From Accumulibacter sp964420975 (GTDB taxonomy: Bacteria; Pseudomonadota; Gammaproteobacteria; Burkholderiales; Rhodocyclaceae): DNA of 64,000 nt. A model generated the notes under the pieces. It made no database searches and was not told where the DNA came from. It was given only the letters and a program-made list of their open reading frames with translations. Made by a program: the position numbers and the translations under genes. Each line of letters begins with the position of its first letter. Position 1 is the stretch's first letter. Below, piece after piece: positions 25,961-35,620 of the stretch. The stretch lies in assembly GCA_964420975.1 (NCBI GenBank), contig CAYQVH010000019.1:1-64000 (forward strand), in the 5' to 3' direction.

Positions 25961-28009
25961 TCAACGGTGTAGACCCATCGTGTCCAGTTGATTGACTCGC
26001 CGCAGGGTCGCATTGAAATCGAGTCCGATCGTATCGAGATACCAGCGCAAGGACTGTATGCGTGGCCGATTCTCAACCACGATCGATGCCATCGCCTGCT
26101 CGCGGGTGATCATCCCTTCGCGTATTTGATTGCTACGAAAGGTGTCAAACTCGGTGAAGCCACGCGCCGTCAAGTAAATGTAGTTATAGAAGGGAGCGGT
26201 ACCGTCACCGATTCGCCAGGTGCTTCGCGAATCCGGTGAAAGCTCCCAATCGTAGGTCGACAACAGCGTCCGGTTGACTTCGTCCTCATTCCAGATGAAA
26301 TGATCAAAGATAAAGTAAAAATCGCGCCGTGGTGCGAAGTAATAAGCGATAAACGCACCGAAAGTGTCCAGCAGCGAAGCGTTGAGGTAGCCGAAATTTC
26401 TGATGAAACGCATGCCGTAATAGGCTGCCATTTGCGCTTTGCGCCCCATTGACAAGTAGTCCACCCGCCTTTTACCGAAGTCCGGACGGACACCACAGAA
26501 TCCAGATTTGAAATCTGTGTTCTCCAGCGGATTGGCGCACCATAAGTCCAGAGCGATGCCCGTCTGCCGCTTCAACTGGTTAACCACGCTGAAAAAATGC
26601 TTGTCGCCGGCCATGAAAAGGGGAACCATACCCAGATCAGGCTGCTTGAGCCAGGCCGAAACATTCTTGCGTATGTTTTCCCGCTTGGCCTTGATGTCGG
26701 CAGAAACAAGGATGTTCGGAATACCCAACTGCCCACACATGCGTGCGACATTGCGTCGAGCAAGATCGGTCACCATCCCCCAGTCGTAGGTGAAAGTGAC
26801 CGGCCGTAAACCGAACTCCTGATGAATGAGGTGCAGACCGTAGCTGCTGTCGCGCCCTCCGCTGAACGGCACCAGCACGTCGGGTTCATTGCCGTTGCGA
26901 CGATATTTCGCCAGCGTTTCGATGAAGGCGCGGCGCGTCTCGGTCGGATGCATCTGTGCATATCTCGGCCGATAACTGTGACAGTAGTTACAGACACCGA
27001 GCGCGTCGAACTCGATAAACGGAAAGGTTTCCGGCAACACACAGCGCCGACAACGCTTCAACTCGCTTACTCGATCCTCACCGTAGCGAACCAGCGACTC
27101 GTCGGCGTCGCGCGCGATAACCAACGGCGCCTCGGCGCCGCTCCTCCCGAGAGCCACATGAACTGCGCTTTCCCGCCGCGCTGGCGGTGGAATCGAGGGT
27201 GTCGGCTCAACCAGTCGAAATGGCAGTGGTGCCGAACACCCGTCAACATCAACGAACAATCCCGACCCCGCCGTCAGCCAAACCATCACGTCGGCGCTCG
27301 CCGACCCTACGCCACCGCCGAACGTATTTTTCAAGGCGTTGACGAGGATATAGCGCTCCGAGGCAAAGACGATGCCAGCGCCATCAGGCAACGCCGTAAA
27401 ATAGAGATCGCCCGTGTTTGTCGCCAGGGTCAGAGTGGCGGTTTGCTCATGCGTCCAGGCGACTGACGCCGCGCCTTTGATGCTTGCAAACACCTTTTTT
27501 GTCGCCACAATCGGGTCGAACGCTTCGTTCAGGCTGTCAGCGATCAACGCAGCCATGACTTCCGTGTCGACCTCGGCGTGGCGCTCCAGCTGCTTGTTGT
27601 CTTGCCAGAGACTATCGACGTTGACGACAATCCCGTTGTGAATCATGGTAATCGGCCCCCAGCGCACAGGCTGGTTGTTGCGATACAGTTCGGCGGAACC
27701 ATTCGTCACTAGGCGTGAATGCGCAATGGCGATTAGCGGCTGCACGGTTGCCGCGGCTTGTTCGTGCCAAGCCAACGCGAACCCCTCGGTAAGGGTTTTC
27801 CGATAGGACGCTGTCCGCAGCAGTCGGGACGCCGGTTGCGCCCCCTTCAGGGTCCACGCCTGACCCGCATTCGGCAGATAGAGATGTAGCCCCGCCGACT
27901 CCTTGCCACGGCTCTCGGAAAGGCCATAAAGTTGAGCGAGAAGTTTCGCCGCGGTTGGCGAGGAGATTCGGGCGCCAGAATTGACGGCGATACCGAAGAT
28001 TCCACACAT
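25961..28009 (-). CDS. Glutaminase (class II)-N-acetyl sugar amidotransferase fusion
   Basis: A 682-residue two-domain protein. Residues 1 to about 250 are an Ntn-type glutaminase like GlmS: Cys2 becomes the N-terminal nucleophile, and HSRLVTNG, HNGIVVN and EVDTEV match the GlmS GHTRWATHG, HNG and DTE motifs. From about 315 comes a WbpG/PseA-like sugar amidotransferase: Cys pairs at 320/323 and 340/343, then a PP-loop ATP-binding motif SGGRDSS (383-389). This half activates a sugar acetamido or carboxyl group with ATP for amination. WbpG normally takes ammonia from separate HisH/HisF subunits, so the fusion would be self-sufficient. It lies 3 bp after the flippase gene. Substrate unknown. Confidence 0.82.
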   Translation of the reverse strand: MCGIFGIAVNSGARISSPTAAKLLAQLYGLSESRGKESAGLHLYLPNAGQAWTLKGAQPASRLLRTASYRKTLTEGFALAWHEQAAATVQPLIAIAHSRLVTNGSAELYRNNQPVRWGPITMIHNGIVVNVDSLWQDNKQLERHAEVDTEVMAALIADSLNEAFDPIVATKKVFASIKGAASVAWTHEQTATLTLATNTGDLYFTALPDGAGIVFASERYILVNALKNTFGGGVGSASADVMVWLTAGSGLFVDVDGCSAPLPFRLVEPTPSIPPPARRESAVHVALGRSGAEAPLVIARDADESLVRYGEDRVSELKRCRRCVLPETFPFIEFDALGVCNYCHSYRPRYAQMHPTETRRAFIETLAKYRRNGNEPDVLVPFSGGRDSSYGLHLIHQEFGLRPVTFTYDWGMVTDLARRNVARMCGQLGIPNILVSADIKAKRENIRKNVSAWLKQPDLGMVPLFMAGDKHFFSVVNQLKRQTGIALDLWCANPLENTDFKSGFCGVRPDFGKRRVDYLSMGRKAQMAAYYGMRFIRNFGYLNASLLDTFGAFIAYYFAPRRDFYFIFDHFIWNEDEVNRTLLSTYDWELSPDSRSTWRIGDGTAPFYNYIYLTARGFTEFDTFRSNQIREGMITREQAMASIVVENRPRIQSLRWYLDTIGLDFNATLRRVNQLDTMGLHR

Positions 28010-28012
28010 GGA

Positions 28013-29332
28013 TTACCCCTTCACCGTATTGGAAAGTAGATTCCAGCCGAGTAGTCGGTGGGAAAACACGACGAGCACCGCGATACCGGCGAAGTAACTG
28101 GCTGCCGTTCCGATGGCTGCCCCTTCGATACCGAGCAAGGGCAGAAGTAGCGCCGCGACGAGGATGTTGGCGCCGACGGTCGCCAGTTGCTGAACCGTTT
28201 GATAACCCGGATGACCAGAAACCATCATCAGGTTGTCAAATGGAACAAGAAAGGAGATGGCGGTCACACCCGCCAACAGAATGGCCAAAGAGGGAAGCCC
28301 GGCCAGCAACCCTTTCTCTACGGATATCACCGACGCCGCGAGGACGTAGTAAGCGGCCAACAGCGTGATCGCCAGCAGGATCGCGACCGGAACGATCAGG
28401 CGACACGCTTGCGCACGCAGTCGCGTCGCCAACTCCCAGTCTCGATCACGCACCGCGGCAACCAGAATCGGATTGAAGTTGAGGCGGATCATCGCGAGGA
28501 CGTGATACAAGCCATCCACCAGCATCGCGGCGAAACTGTAGATTCCGGTCGCGCGATCAGACAAGAAGAAACCGATCATCAGCACATCAACCCGCGAGTT
28601 CACCTCGGCAAACATCCCTGCCATCAGGCCTTTGGTTCCGAACCGGAAATGCCTATTCCTCCATTCCAGCGAAAAACTCAGAGCCTGGGCCAGGCGGCAT
28701 TTTGTCAAGTAAGCAACGACCAGCAGGGCGGTACCTAATTCGGCCAGCAGGAATCCGAAACTGGTGGTTTCGATCGGCAGCGAAGAAGCGGCAAGTCCCG
28801 ATACCAGTGCCATCAACATCAAATAACGAGCGGCCTGGATAATCGAATAAGCCTTCATCAATCGCAATCCATTCAAATAGGCGAGCAGAACCTTATTCAC
28901 CGGAAAAAGCAGCAACCCACAGGCAGCATTCCGGATCGCCCCGCCGGTAGTCTGACTGGAAAATGCCCACGCGAACAACGGCTCCCCCGCCGCAACGACG
29001 GCTGCCGCCACCAGGCCCATCGCCAAAGTACAGGCAACCGCCGTCATCAGCATGCGCCCCCGTTCGCCAGCATCGTCAGCGTAGTAAGCGGCGTGACGCA
29101 GCACCGAGTAGTGCATGCCCCAGACAGCAAACTGTGAGGCGATGATATAGACTGCATAGGCAATATTGAAAACACCGAGTGCGGCGGCATCGCGCAGCGC
29201 CGTGATGACGATGTTGATGACGATGCCACTTATCGCCAGAACCGCAAAACTCCCCAGGCTCCAGGCGATGTCCTGCGACAGCTTCTGGCGACGCAAGCCG
29301 TACAGCGCCCGTTCGACCAGCGAACCGATCAT
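28013..29332 (-). CDS. Polysaccharide flippase (Wzx/MATE-like), second copy
   Basis: A 439-residue membrane protein with about 12 to 14 hydrophobic helices of the Wzx/PST type, which moves undecaprenyl-linked oligosaccharides across the inner membrane. The N-terminus (SQDIAWSLGSFAVLAISGIVINIVI) and the even spread of helices are typical. Its start overlaps the end of the upstream GT2 gene by 4 bp, and the amidotransferase fusion follows after 3 bp, so the three genes are co-translated. It is distinct from the flippase at 42421-43821, which suggests that a second glycan or lipid-linked sugar is exported. Confidence 0.8.
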   Translation of the reverse strand: MIGSLVERALYGLRRQKLSQDIAWSLGSFAVLAISGIVINIVITALRDAAALGVFNIAYAVYIIASQFAVWGMHYSVLRHAAYYADDAGERGRMLMTAVACTLAMGLVAAAVVAAGEPLFAWAFSSQTTGGAIRNAACGLLLFPVNKVLLAYLNGLRLMKAYSIIQAARYLMLMALVSGLAASSLPIETTSFGFLLAELGTALLVVAYLTKCRLAQALSFSLEWRNRHFRFGTKGLMAGMFAEVNSRVDVLMIGFFLSDRATGIYSFAAMLVDGLYHVLAMIRLNFNPILVAAVRDRDWELATRLRAQACRLIVPVAILLAITLLAAYYVLAASVISVEKGLLAGLPSLAILLAGVTAISFLVPFDNLMMVSGHPGYQTVQQLATVGANILVAALLLPLLGIEGAAIGTAASYFAGIAVLVVFSHRLLGWNLLSNTVKG

Positions 29333-30327
29333 GTCGCTTCGCTACCCTCACGGCGAATATGTCGATGCTTTAACGGCGGGTTCAGATGTTTGTTTTCTTC
29401 ATAGTCAAACCACATGGCAAAGAACAGCGAATTGAATCCGAGTGAAAATGAAAACAACCAGCCAAGAAAAGTAATTTCGGGCACCGAACCCTGTATTATC
29501 GTCAGCCAGACTAGGCGCACAAAAGCGAGCGCACTCAGGGCGACGCCAAAAAACCCGAACGCGTAAAAGAACACGAGCGGATGAAAATTGCGAATGATGT
29601 ACTTTTCCTTGAGCCGCCAAAAAAAGAGGCGAAGCAGCAGCAAACCGATGGTGAGGACCACCTTGTGGATTTTTATCCCTGATTTCTCGCCGACGTTATA
29701 GACCGGCTCGATCGGCACATCGACAACCCGCATGCCCTCAACATTGAGCTTGACGAGCAGGTCGTTCGGCTGGCCGTAGCGCTTGTACATGTTGTCCCAG
29801 TCGATCGCCCGCAGGGCCTCGAGATTGATCGCCGTGTAGCCGGTCTGCGAGTCCGCGACGTGCCAGTAGCCGGAAGCTATTTTCGTCAGCAAGGAAAGCG
29901 CGGAGTTGCCGAAAAAACGGATCTTTGGAATTCTCTTGAAGGCCTCGCCGGTAACCAACCGGTTTCCTTTAGTGTAGTCCGCGACGTCATCGACCACCGG
30001 ATCGAGTAAGGCGGGCAGATCTTCTGGCGCCATTTGCCCATCGCCTGCCATCACCACGGCAATATCATAGGCTTGGTCACGCGCCCACTTGTAACCGGTA
30101 GCAATCGCACCACCGACACCCTGATTGACGACGTGTTCAAGCAGGGTCACCCGGCCGACGTCGTAGCCAGGATGGTTGCGGACGACCTCGGCAGTGCGGT
30201 CCTTGCTGCAATCATTGGTAATGACTATCTTGTCGACCAACGCCGGCATCGTTTCGATGACCCGGGCAATCTGAGTCTCTTCGTTATAGGCGGGAACGAC
30301 GACGGCAATGCGTTTGTTTCGGTACAT
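29329..30327 (-). CDS. GT2 polyprenyl-phosphate sugar transferase (DPM1-like)
   Basis: A 332-residue family-2 glycosyltransferase. The N-terminal GT-A fold begins IAVVVPAYNEETQIARVIE, with TNDCSKDRTAEV and MAGDGQMAPEDLP as nucleotide-sugar and metal-binding parts. Two hydrophobic segments near 235-310 anchor it in the inner membrane. This layout matches dolichol/undecaprenyl-phosphate mannose or glucose synthases. A GGGAGAA site precedes the ATG at 30327. It starts the lower sub-operon (GT2, flippase, amidotransferase fusion, GT39-like), 319 bp downstream of the wbpM-type gene. Confidence 0.83.
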   Translation of the reverse strand: MYRNKRIAVVVPAYNEETQIARVIETMPALVDKIVITNDCSKDRTAEVVRNHPGYDVGRVTLLEHVVNQGVGGAIATGYKWARDQAYDIAVVMAGDGQMAPEDLPALLDPVVDDVADYTKGNRLVTGEAFKRIPKIRFFGNSALSLLTKIASGYWHVADSQTGYTAINLEALRAIDWDNMYKRYGQPNDLLVKLNVEGMRVVDVPIEPVYNVGEKSGIKIHKVVLTIGLLLLRLFFWRLKEKYIIRNFHPLVFFYAFGFFGVALSALAFVRLVWLTIIQGSVPEITFLGWLFSFSLGFNSLFFAMWFDYEENKHLNPPLKHRHIRREGSEAT

Positions 30328-30646
30328 GAGTTCTCCCTGGCGCGGTCAATAAGTGGCGTCTGCCGCGATCACGCGCTCTGACGTATCACGTTGTGTCGGT
30401 CTCTTGGTTAGGTGTCTCACCGGCTGGTCTGCCTGGTGACTAGCGAAAATCGCGGTGACTGGTCAGCGGTAGGCGTATGGAAGCGTGATGGCGAAAGGCG
30501 TGGTTACCCGCTGAATTACATAGGCCTCGACTTCCGGGTGCGATCGTCGCTTGCCCCGGGATCGTCACGACCCGGCGCGTCGGTCCGCCGAGGAAAGGCG
30601 GTACGCGGGGTTTGCCTTTCGTTCATTGATGACTCCCTTTCAACGC
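30328..30646. other. Gap between the wbpM-type gene and the lower sub-operon
   Basis: A 319-bp stretch with no supported gene on either strand. It probably holds the promoter of the GT2-flippase-amidotransferase-GT39 genes and/or the end of the upper polysaccharide transcript. No clear promoter boxes or strong terminator hairpin were found. Confidence 0.4.
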
Positions 30647-32575
30647 TCAATGCACGACAACACGGTCCCGACCGTGATCAGCCATCATCGTGCGCCACCA
30701 CAACGCACCGTCGCCATGGCTCACCGGCGCGTACTCTTGGACCAACACGCTGAGTAACGCCAGGACGCGGTCGAAGTCGAACTCCTTGCACGCTGCGTCG
30801 AGTTGCTCGAGTAATTCGACCAGCCTCGACCAGGGGATTTCGTGCTCGTACGCACGCATGATCAGGGGATGCGAGGTGCCTTCGACGTTGTTTCCAATCA
30901 GCAGTTCCTCGTAGAGCTTTTCTCCCGGACGCAGGCCGACGATTTCAATGGCGACGTCTCCGTCCGGATGGTCGTCGTCACGCACCTCCAGTCCACTGAG
31001 ATGGATCATTCGACGCGCAAGATCGATGATCTTTACGGGCTGTCCCATGTCGAGAACATACACCTCGCCGCCACGCCCCATCGCGCCCGCCTGAATCACC
31101 AATTGTGCCGCCTCAGGAATGGTCATGAAGTAGCGGGTGATGTCCGGGTGGGTCAGCGTGAGCGGCCCACCCGCGGCAATCTGTTTGCGGAACAAGGGAA
31201 CCACCGAGCCGGACGAGTCCAATACGTTGCCAAAGCGAACCGTGCAGAAACGAGTCGTACCGCCCTGTGCGGCGAGCGCCTGCAGGATCAGTTCCGCGAG
31301 TCGCTTGCTGGCTCCCATGACGTTGGATGGCCGAACCGCTTTATCGGTCGACACCAGCACAAAGGTTTCGACTCCCGTCGCCACGGCCGCTTCCGCCATG
31401 CGCCGGGTGCCGACGGCGTTGTTACGGATGCCCTCAACAGGGTTATGTTCGACCAAGGGCACGTGTTTGTAGGCGGCAGCGTGATAGACCGTCTGCACAC
31501 CAAAGCTGCGCATCACCCTCTCGCAACGTGCCCGGTGCATGACCGTACCGAGAACCGGTACCAGCTCGACCTCCACATTCAGCTCGGTGCACAGCGCGGC
31601 GAGTTCCTGTTCGATGCTATACAAGCCAAATTCGCAGAGCTCGAACAACACCAGGCGAGTCGGCACCAGACGAACGATCTGCCGACATAACTCGGCACCA
31701 ATCGATCCGCCGGCTCCCGATACCAACACCACCTTGCCGGACACGCATTGCCCAATCAGACGCGCGTCTGGCGTCACCGATTCGCGGCCCAGCAAATCCT
31801 CGATGCCGACTTCGCGGATGGCGTCCACCGTAACGTTGCCGCTAACCACGTCCGCCATGCCGGGAATCAGCTTGACCTTGCAGTGCAAGCCTTCGAGTCG
31901 GTTGATGATCCCCAGGCGGGCGGAACGACTGACCGACGGCATGGCCAGCAACAGTTCATCAACGTGTCGAGCGCGCAGAATTGCGTCGAGGTCCGCCGGC
32001 GAATGGACTCGCAAGCCAGCGACTTCTATTTTCTGCCGAGCCGGATCGTCGTCAAAAAAGAGCACGGGCCAGTACTCTTTGCCGGCACGTAACGCACAGG
32101 CGAGCTGAGTCCCGGCGCTTCCAGCCCCATAAATGGCGACTCGTATGCGATCTTCCTGCCGCCGCTCGGCGTGCAGGAACCAGTTGCGTACCAAGAAACG
32201 GGTCGTGCCGACATAGACGATCGCCAGCATCCAGTAGATTGCCAACACACCGCGCGACAAGCCGGGACTGTGGGTCAACGCGATCAGCGCCGCCAGCAGG
32301 ACGACCGACAGGGTCACGCCGCCAGCAACGACGAAAACGACTCGATCCTCCATGAAACGGATCACCGCGCGATAGAGGCCGAGGCGAACGAAGATCGGGA
32401 CGGCCAGCAAGGGGGCAGCGGCCATTTGCCAGCCGTAGGACTTCAAGTCGGGGCCGAAGGTCTCGAAACGCAGGGCGAGCGCCGACCAAAACGCGGCGAA
32501 CAGAAGCAGCAAGTCGGTGAGAATCGCGACCAGCTGCTTGGTCCAACGCGGCAAGGAAAGAAAGCCGAGGATCAT
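30647..32575 (-). CDS. wbpM: WbpM/PglF-type UDP-GlcNAc 4,6-dehydratase
   Basis: A 642-residue membrane-anchored nucleotide-sugar dehydratase. Four hydrophobic helices lie in the first 130 residues. A CoA-binding-like Rossmann part follows (VAIYGAGSAGTQ, about 146-156), then the catalytic extended SDR domain with GAGGSIG at 287-293. The STDKAVRPSNVMGASKR stretch carries the Met-Lys form of the active site (Tyr replaced by Met) typical of WbpM, PglF and FlmA. The product is UDP-2-acetamido-4-keto-6-deoxyglucose, precursor of QuiNAc, FucNAc or diamino sugars. With the SDR at 33408-34370 and the PglC-like transferase at 32797-33384 it probably supplies the first sugar of the repeat. The ribosome-binding site is weak. 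Confidence 0.9.
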   Translation of the reverse strand: MILGFLSLPRWTKQLVAILTDLLLLFAAFWSALALRFETFGPDLKSYGWQMAAAPLLAVPIFVRLGLYRAVIRFMEDRVVFVVAGGVTLSVVLLAALIALTHSPGLSRGVLAIYWMLAIVYVGTTRFLVRNWFLHAERRQEDRIRVAIYGAGSAGTQLACALRAGKEYWPVLFFDDDPARQKIEVAGLRVHSPADLDAILRARHVDELLLAMPSVSRSARLGIINRLEGLHCKVKLIPGMADVVSGNVTVDAIREVGIEDLLGRESVTPDARLIGQCVSGKVVLVSGAGGSIGAELCRQIVRLVPTRLVLFELCEFGLYSIEQELAALCTELNVEVELVPVLGTVMHRARCERVMRSFGVQTVYHAAAYKHVPLVEHNPVEGIRNNAVGTRRMAEAAVATGVETFVLVSTDKAVRPSNVMGASKRLAELILQALAAQGGTTRFCTVRFGNVLDSSGSVVPLFRKQIAAGGPLTLTHPDITRYFMTIPEAAQLVIQAGAMGRGGEVYVLDMGQPVKIIDLARRMIHLSGLEVRDDDHPDGDVAIEIVGLRPGEKLYEELLIGNNVEGTSHPLIMRAYEHEIPWSRLVELLEQLDAACKEFDFDRVLALLSVLVQEYAPVSHGDGALWWRTMMADHGRDRVVVH

Positions 32576-32796
32576 CGATCGATCAAATCGTCCGCGATGC
32601 GACGACGCCCACTTTCAACGCTTCCCTTTGGCCGAACGAAGCGCCGGCAAGAAGCCAGGCATCTCGCTCGCACCTCGCCAGGTGGACCATTCCGACGCCG
32701 TCGCGCAATCCTTTATCGAACCCCACCACGGAAGCCATCCCAAATGCAAAAGCAGTTGTTAATTATCGCACATGCGAGACAAAGGCCCGCGGGCGG

Positions 32797-33384
32797 TCAG
32801 TGTGACACGCCATCACGGCGCACGACTTTGACCCACGTGCACCAAAGGATGTGGAGGTCGAAGCCCAGCGAACGCCGGCGAAGGTACTCGGCGTCGAGCG
32901 TCACCTTTTCCGGTATGGGCAGATCGTCGCGACCATTGATTTGCGCCCAGCCGGTGAGTCCCGGGAGCAGCTCGTGAACGCCACAAGCCGTACGCAACGC
33001 GATCAGGTCGTCCTGATTGAAGAGCGCCGGGCGCGGCCCGACGAAGCTCATGTCGCCCTTGAGGATGCTCCACAACTGCGGCAACTCGTCGACACTTGAG
33101 CGGCGGAGGAATGAACCAATCGGCGTCAGATACTTGCCGGGGTCGGCAAGAAGATGGGTTGCCAACGCCGGCGTACCGACTCGCATGCTGCGGAACTTCG
33201 GCATGCGAAAGATCGTGTTGCCTCGCCCGACACGGTCCGACCAGTAGAGTACAGGCCCCGGCGACGTCAAACGCACCAGCACGGCAACGACGGCAATCGG
33301 AATCAGCAGCAGCAAAGCTGCCGTAGTACCAAGAAGCAGATCGAAAACGCGCTTCCCGATCAGCACTGTCGTTGCCGGTGCCAA
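32797..33384 (-). CDS. PglC-like undecaprenyl-phosphate sugar-1-phosphate transferase
   Basis: A 195-residue monotopic phosphoglycosyl transferase that starts glycan assembly by loading a sugar phosphate on undecaprenyl phosphate. One hydrophobic reentrant segment (LLLGTTAALLLLIPIAVVAVL) is followed by PGPVLYWSDRVGRG, FRMPKFRSMR, the Asp-Glu catalytic pair in RRSSVDELPQLW, and GDMSFVGPRP. These are the PglC/WcaJ family blocks, in the short PglC form without extra helices. The start is a TTG at 33384; a GTG 18 bases downstream is also possible. Likely donor is UDP-QuiNAc or UDP-FucNAc made by the neighbouring WbpM-type enzyme and SDR. Confidence 0.88.
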   Translation of the reverse strand: MAPATTVLIGKRVFDLLLGTTAALLLLIPIAVVAVLVRLTSPGPVLYWSDRVGRGNTIFRMPKFRSMRVGTPALATHLLADPGKYLTPIGSFLRRSSVDELPQLWSILKGDMSFVGPRPALFNQDDLIALRTACGVHELLPGLTGWAQINGRDDLPIPEKVTLDAEYLRRRSLGFDLHILWCTWVKVVRRDGVSH

Positions 33385-33407
33385 AAAATCAGGCGCCTGT
33401 CGGCCGG

Positions 33408-34370
33408 TCAGCCGTCATTGCGCTGGCTGGCGAGCCAGTGGGCTGCGGTTCGCCGCAAGCCTTCATCGACCGTAACCACGGGTTTCCAGCCCAAGCGTTC
33501 CCGAGTCTTGGTGACGTCTAGCTGGAGTGAACTCAAGAGGCGGTGAGCCAATTCCGGCTTGCCGATCATCGACGCCGCCACGCGCAACCACCGCTCCGGT
33601 ACCGGAATCAGGCGAGCTGGCCGGCCAAGCGCCTCGCCCAAGCGCAACAGTAGCTCGCTGGTCGACAGGTCGTCGTCGTCGGAGACCAGGAACACTTGAT
33701 TTGCCGCGGCGGCGTGGTCGATGCAGGTGACGACGAGGTCTACCAGGTTGTCAATCCCGACCAGACTCCGGCGGTTGTCGATCGCTCCGAAAGGCAAGGG
33801 TACCCGTCTGGTCAGCCACTTCATCAACGACCGAAAGTTGGCTTTGACTCCCGGCCCGTAAACCAGCGGCGGCCGAATAATAACCACTTCCATCCCGGTC
33901 GCGGACGCGAGATCGCGCAGACCTCGTTCCGCTTCCAGCTTCGACAATCCGTAAGCGTCGGTGGGAGAAGGAGGCTGGTCGGCGGAAAAGGGGTGACCGG
34001 CCCGCGTCGATTCGCCGATCGCCTTGACCGAACTGATAAAGATCAGACGACGCACTCCCGCTGCAGCGGCCTGCCTCGCCAAACGCAGGGTTCCCTCGAC
34101 GTTGACTCGCCGATAGGCAGTCAGGGGATCGCTGGCCCGGTCGTCCATGACATGAACACGAGCGGCACAGTGGACGACACAATCGACGTCGTGCACCGCC
34201 TCTCGCCAGTCCTGGGCGGCAGAGAGGTCACCGTAGAAGACCTGATGACTCCCCGCGCTGAACGGCGCTTCGCAAGGCGAACGCAACACCGCGCGGTACG
34301 CTTTCTTCCCTTGCAGGCGAGTCGCCAGCGCACCGCCAACGAAGCCCGAGGCGCCGGTAAGCAGGATCAT
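33408..34370 (-). CDS. NAD-dependent epimerase/dehydratase, probable UDP-4-keto-6-deoxy-HexNAc reductase
   Basis: A 320-residue extended SDR. It begins MILLTGASGFVGGALATRL, giving the GxxGxxG dinucleotide site, and has the catalytic Tyr-Lys in DAYGLSKLEAE. Relatives next to wbpM (WbpV-type) reduce the 4-keto product to UDP-QuiNAc or UDP-FucNAc; that role is inferred from position. The ATG at 34370 overlaps the stop of the WbuB-like gene (ATGA). An in-frame extension upstream to 34568 is only the shadow of that gene. UDP-glucose 4-epimerase activity is the main alternative. Confidence 0.82.
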   Translation of the reverse strand: MILLTGASGFVGGALATRLQGKKAYRAVLRSPCEAPFSAGSHQVFYGDLSAAQDWREAVHDVDCVVHCAARVHVMDDRASDPLTAYRRVNVEGTLRLARQAAAAGVRRLIFISSVKAIGESTRAGHPFSADQPPSPTDAYGLSKLEAERGLRDLASATGMEVVIIRPPLVYGPGVKANFRSLMKWLTRRVPLPFGAIDNRRSLVGIDNLVDLVVTCIDHAAAANQVFLVSDDDDLSTSELLLRLGEALGRPARLIPVPERWLRVAASMIGKPELAHRLLSSLQLDVTKTRERLGWKPVVTVDEGLRRTAAHWLASQRNDG

Positions 34371-35608
34371 CGCGCGACCGTGGCTGGCGACGGCGTCGAG
34401 CGCAGCTCGTCGAACCAGCCAATCAGGCGCGAGATCAGCAGGTTTCTTTCGAACTCGCTGGCGTAGACTTCGAGCCCTCGCCGCCCCATCATCGCTCGGT
34501 CCTCGGGCGACATCGACGCCATTGCACGCACATTGCGCGCCAAGGCCAGACCGTCGCCAGCCGCACACGCAAGCCCGGCGCCGGCTCTTGAAACGATCTC
34601 CGCGCCCTCACCATTGAGCATGGCGAGAATCGGAATTCCAGCCGCCAGGTAAGACTGCAGCTTGCCGGGTATGGTCATCGCGAAGATCGACGAATCCTTC
34701 AGCGACGCCAGCAAGGCGTCGGCGTGCTTGAAAAACGAAGGCATGCGTTCGACCGGGTGCTGGCCAAAGAATAACACCCGCTTTTCGAGGCCTCGGCGGC
34801 GAACTTCCTCGCGCGCCCAGCAGGCCACCCGCCCATCGCCGACGATCAACCAGCGGACCACGTCTCCCTGGGTCGCCTCGGCTGCGTCAAGGATCGCCGG
34901 GAAATCCTGCGCCTCACCGATGTTGCCGGCAAACATGACGCTGAAGACTCCGTCCGCGGTCGGGACTTCGGGTGCGGCCTTGACGGACGAGAAGTCGAAC
35001 CCCGCATCGGACCAACTCGGAAAATACTCGACTCGCGCCCCGGCAGGACAGTAACGGCGTATTTGCGGGATGAAGCTCTTTGACTGGGCGAGGATCAAGT
35101 CGCAGCGCTGGTAGATGAATCTGACCATCCTGCCGACGGCCCGGAGAATCCAGGGCGAGCGGATCGCACCGATCGCTTCGAGCGTCTCCGGCCAGAGGTC
35201 GAGAACCCAAAACGACAAGGGAGCGCGTTTCAGGCGCCGAAGCAATACCGCAGGCAGACCGACCGTAATTGGCGACGGCTCGAAAACGAAGAGGGCATCG
35301 AAGGCCCTACCGCGCAGGCGCCACGAGCCGAGCAGGGCTGCACTCAGCGCGAAGCTCAGATAGTTGAGTATGAGACGCATGGAACCGCTTCCCCTGGGAA
35401 GCATCGGCACGCGTTCCACCGGCGCATCGCCGTAGCGGCGAAAACGCTCGGGGGCAGCTTGGTAGTCCGCGAAGATCGTACCCGATGGATAGTTCGGATA
35501 TCCGGTCAGAACCGTCACCCGGTGCCCGCGCTGGCACAGCTCGGTGACCAGGTCATTGACGCGAAAGTTCTCCGGCCAGAAGTACTGGCTGACCACCAGG
35601 ATGTCCAT
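34367..35608 (-). CDS. wbuB: GT4 glycosyltransferase, WbuB-like (FucNAc transferase)
   Basis: A 413-residue GT-B glycosyltransferase. It begins MDILVVSQYFWPENFRVNDL, the hallmark of the WbuB group, and includes VMFAGNIGEAQDFPAILDAA and the C-terminal donor-binding region IPGKLQSYLAAGIPILAMLNGEGAEI. WbuB-type enzymes transfer L-FucNAc and usually follow fnlA-fnlB-fnlC, exactly the order here (gap of 12 bp to fnlC). It acts at the cytoplasmic face on the undecaprenyl-linked sugar. Confidence 0.87.
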   Translation of the reverse strand: MDILVVSQYFWPENFRVNDLVTELCQRGHRVTVLTGYPNYPSGTIFADYQAAPERFRRYGDAPVERVPMLPRGSGSMRLILNYLSFALSAALLGSWRLRGRAFDALFVFEPSPITVGLPAVLLRRLKRAPLSFWVLDLWPETLEAIGAIRSPWILRAVGRMVRFIYQRCDLILAQSKSFIPQIRRYCPAGARVEYFPSWSDAGFDFSSVKAAPEVPTADGVFSVMFAGNIGEAQDFPAILDAAEATQGDVVRWLIVGDGRVACWAREEVRRRGLEKRVLFFGQHPVERMPSFFKHADALLASLKDSSIFAMTIPGKLQSYLAAGIPILAMLNGEGAEIVSRAGAGLACAAGDGLALARNVRAMASMSPEDRAMMGRRGLEVYASEFERNLLISRLIGWFDELRSTPSPATVAR

Positions 35609-35620
35609 CAGCCGCCCGCC

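Noticed and set aside
30470..30490. ops/JUMPstart-like gcggtaggcg near the lower sub-operon
   Set aside because: It is on the plus strand, opposite to the transcription of the polysaccharide genes.
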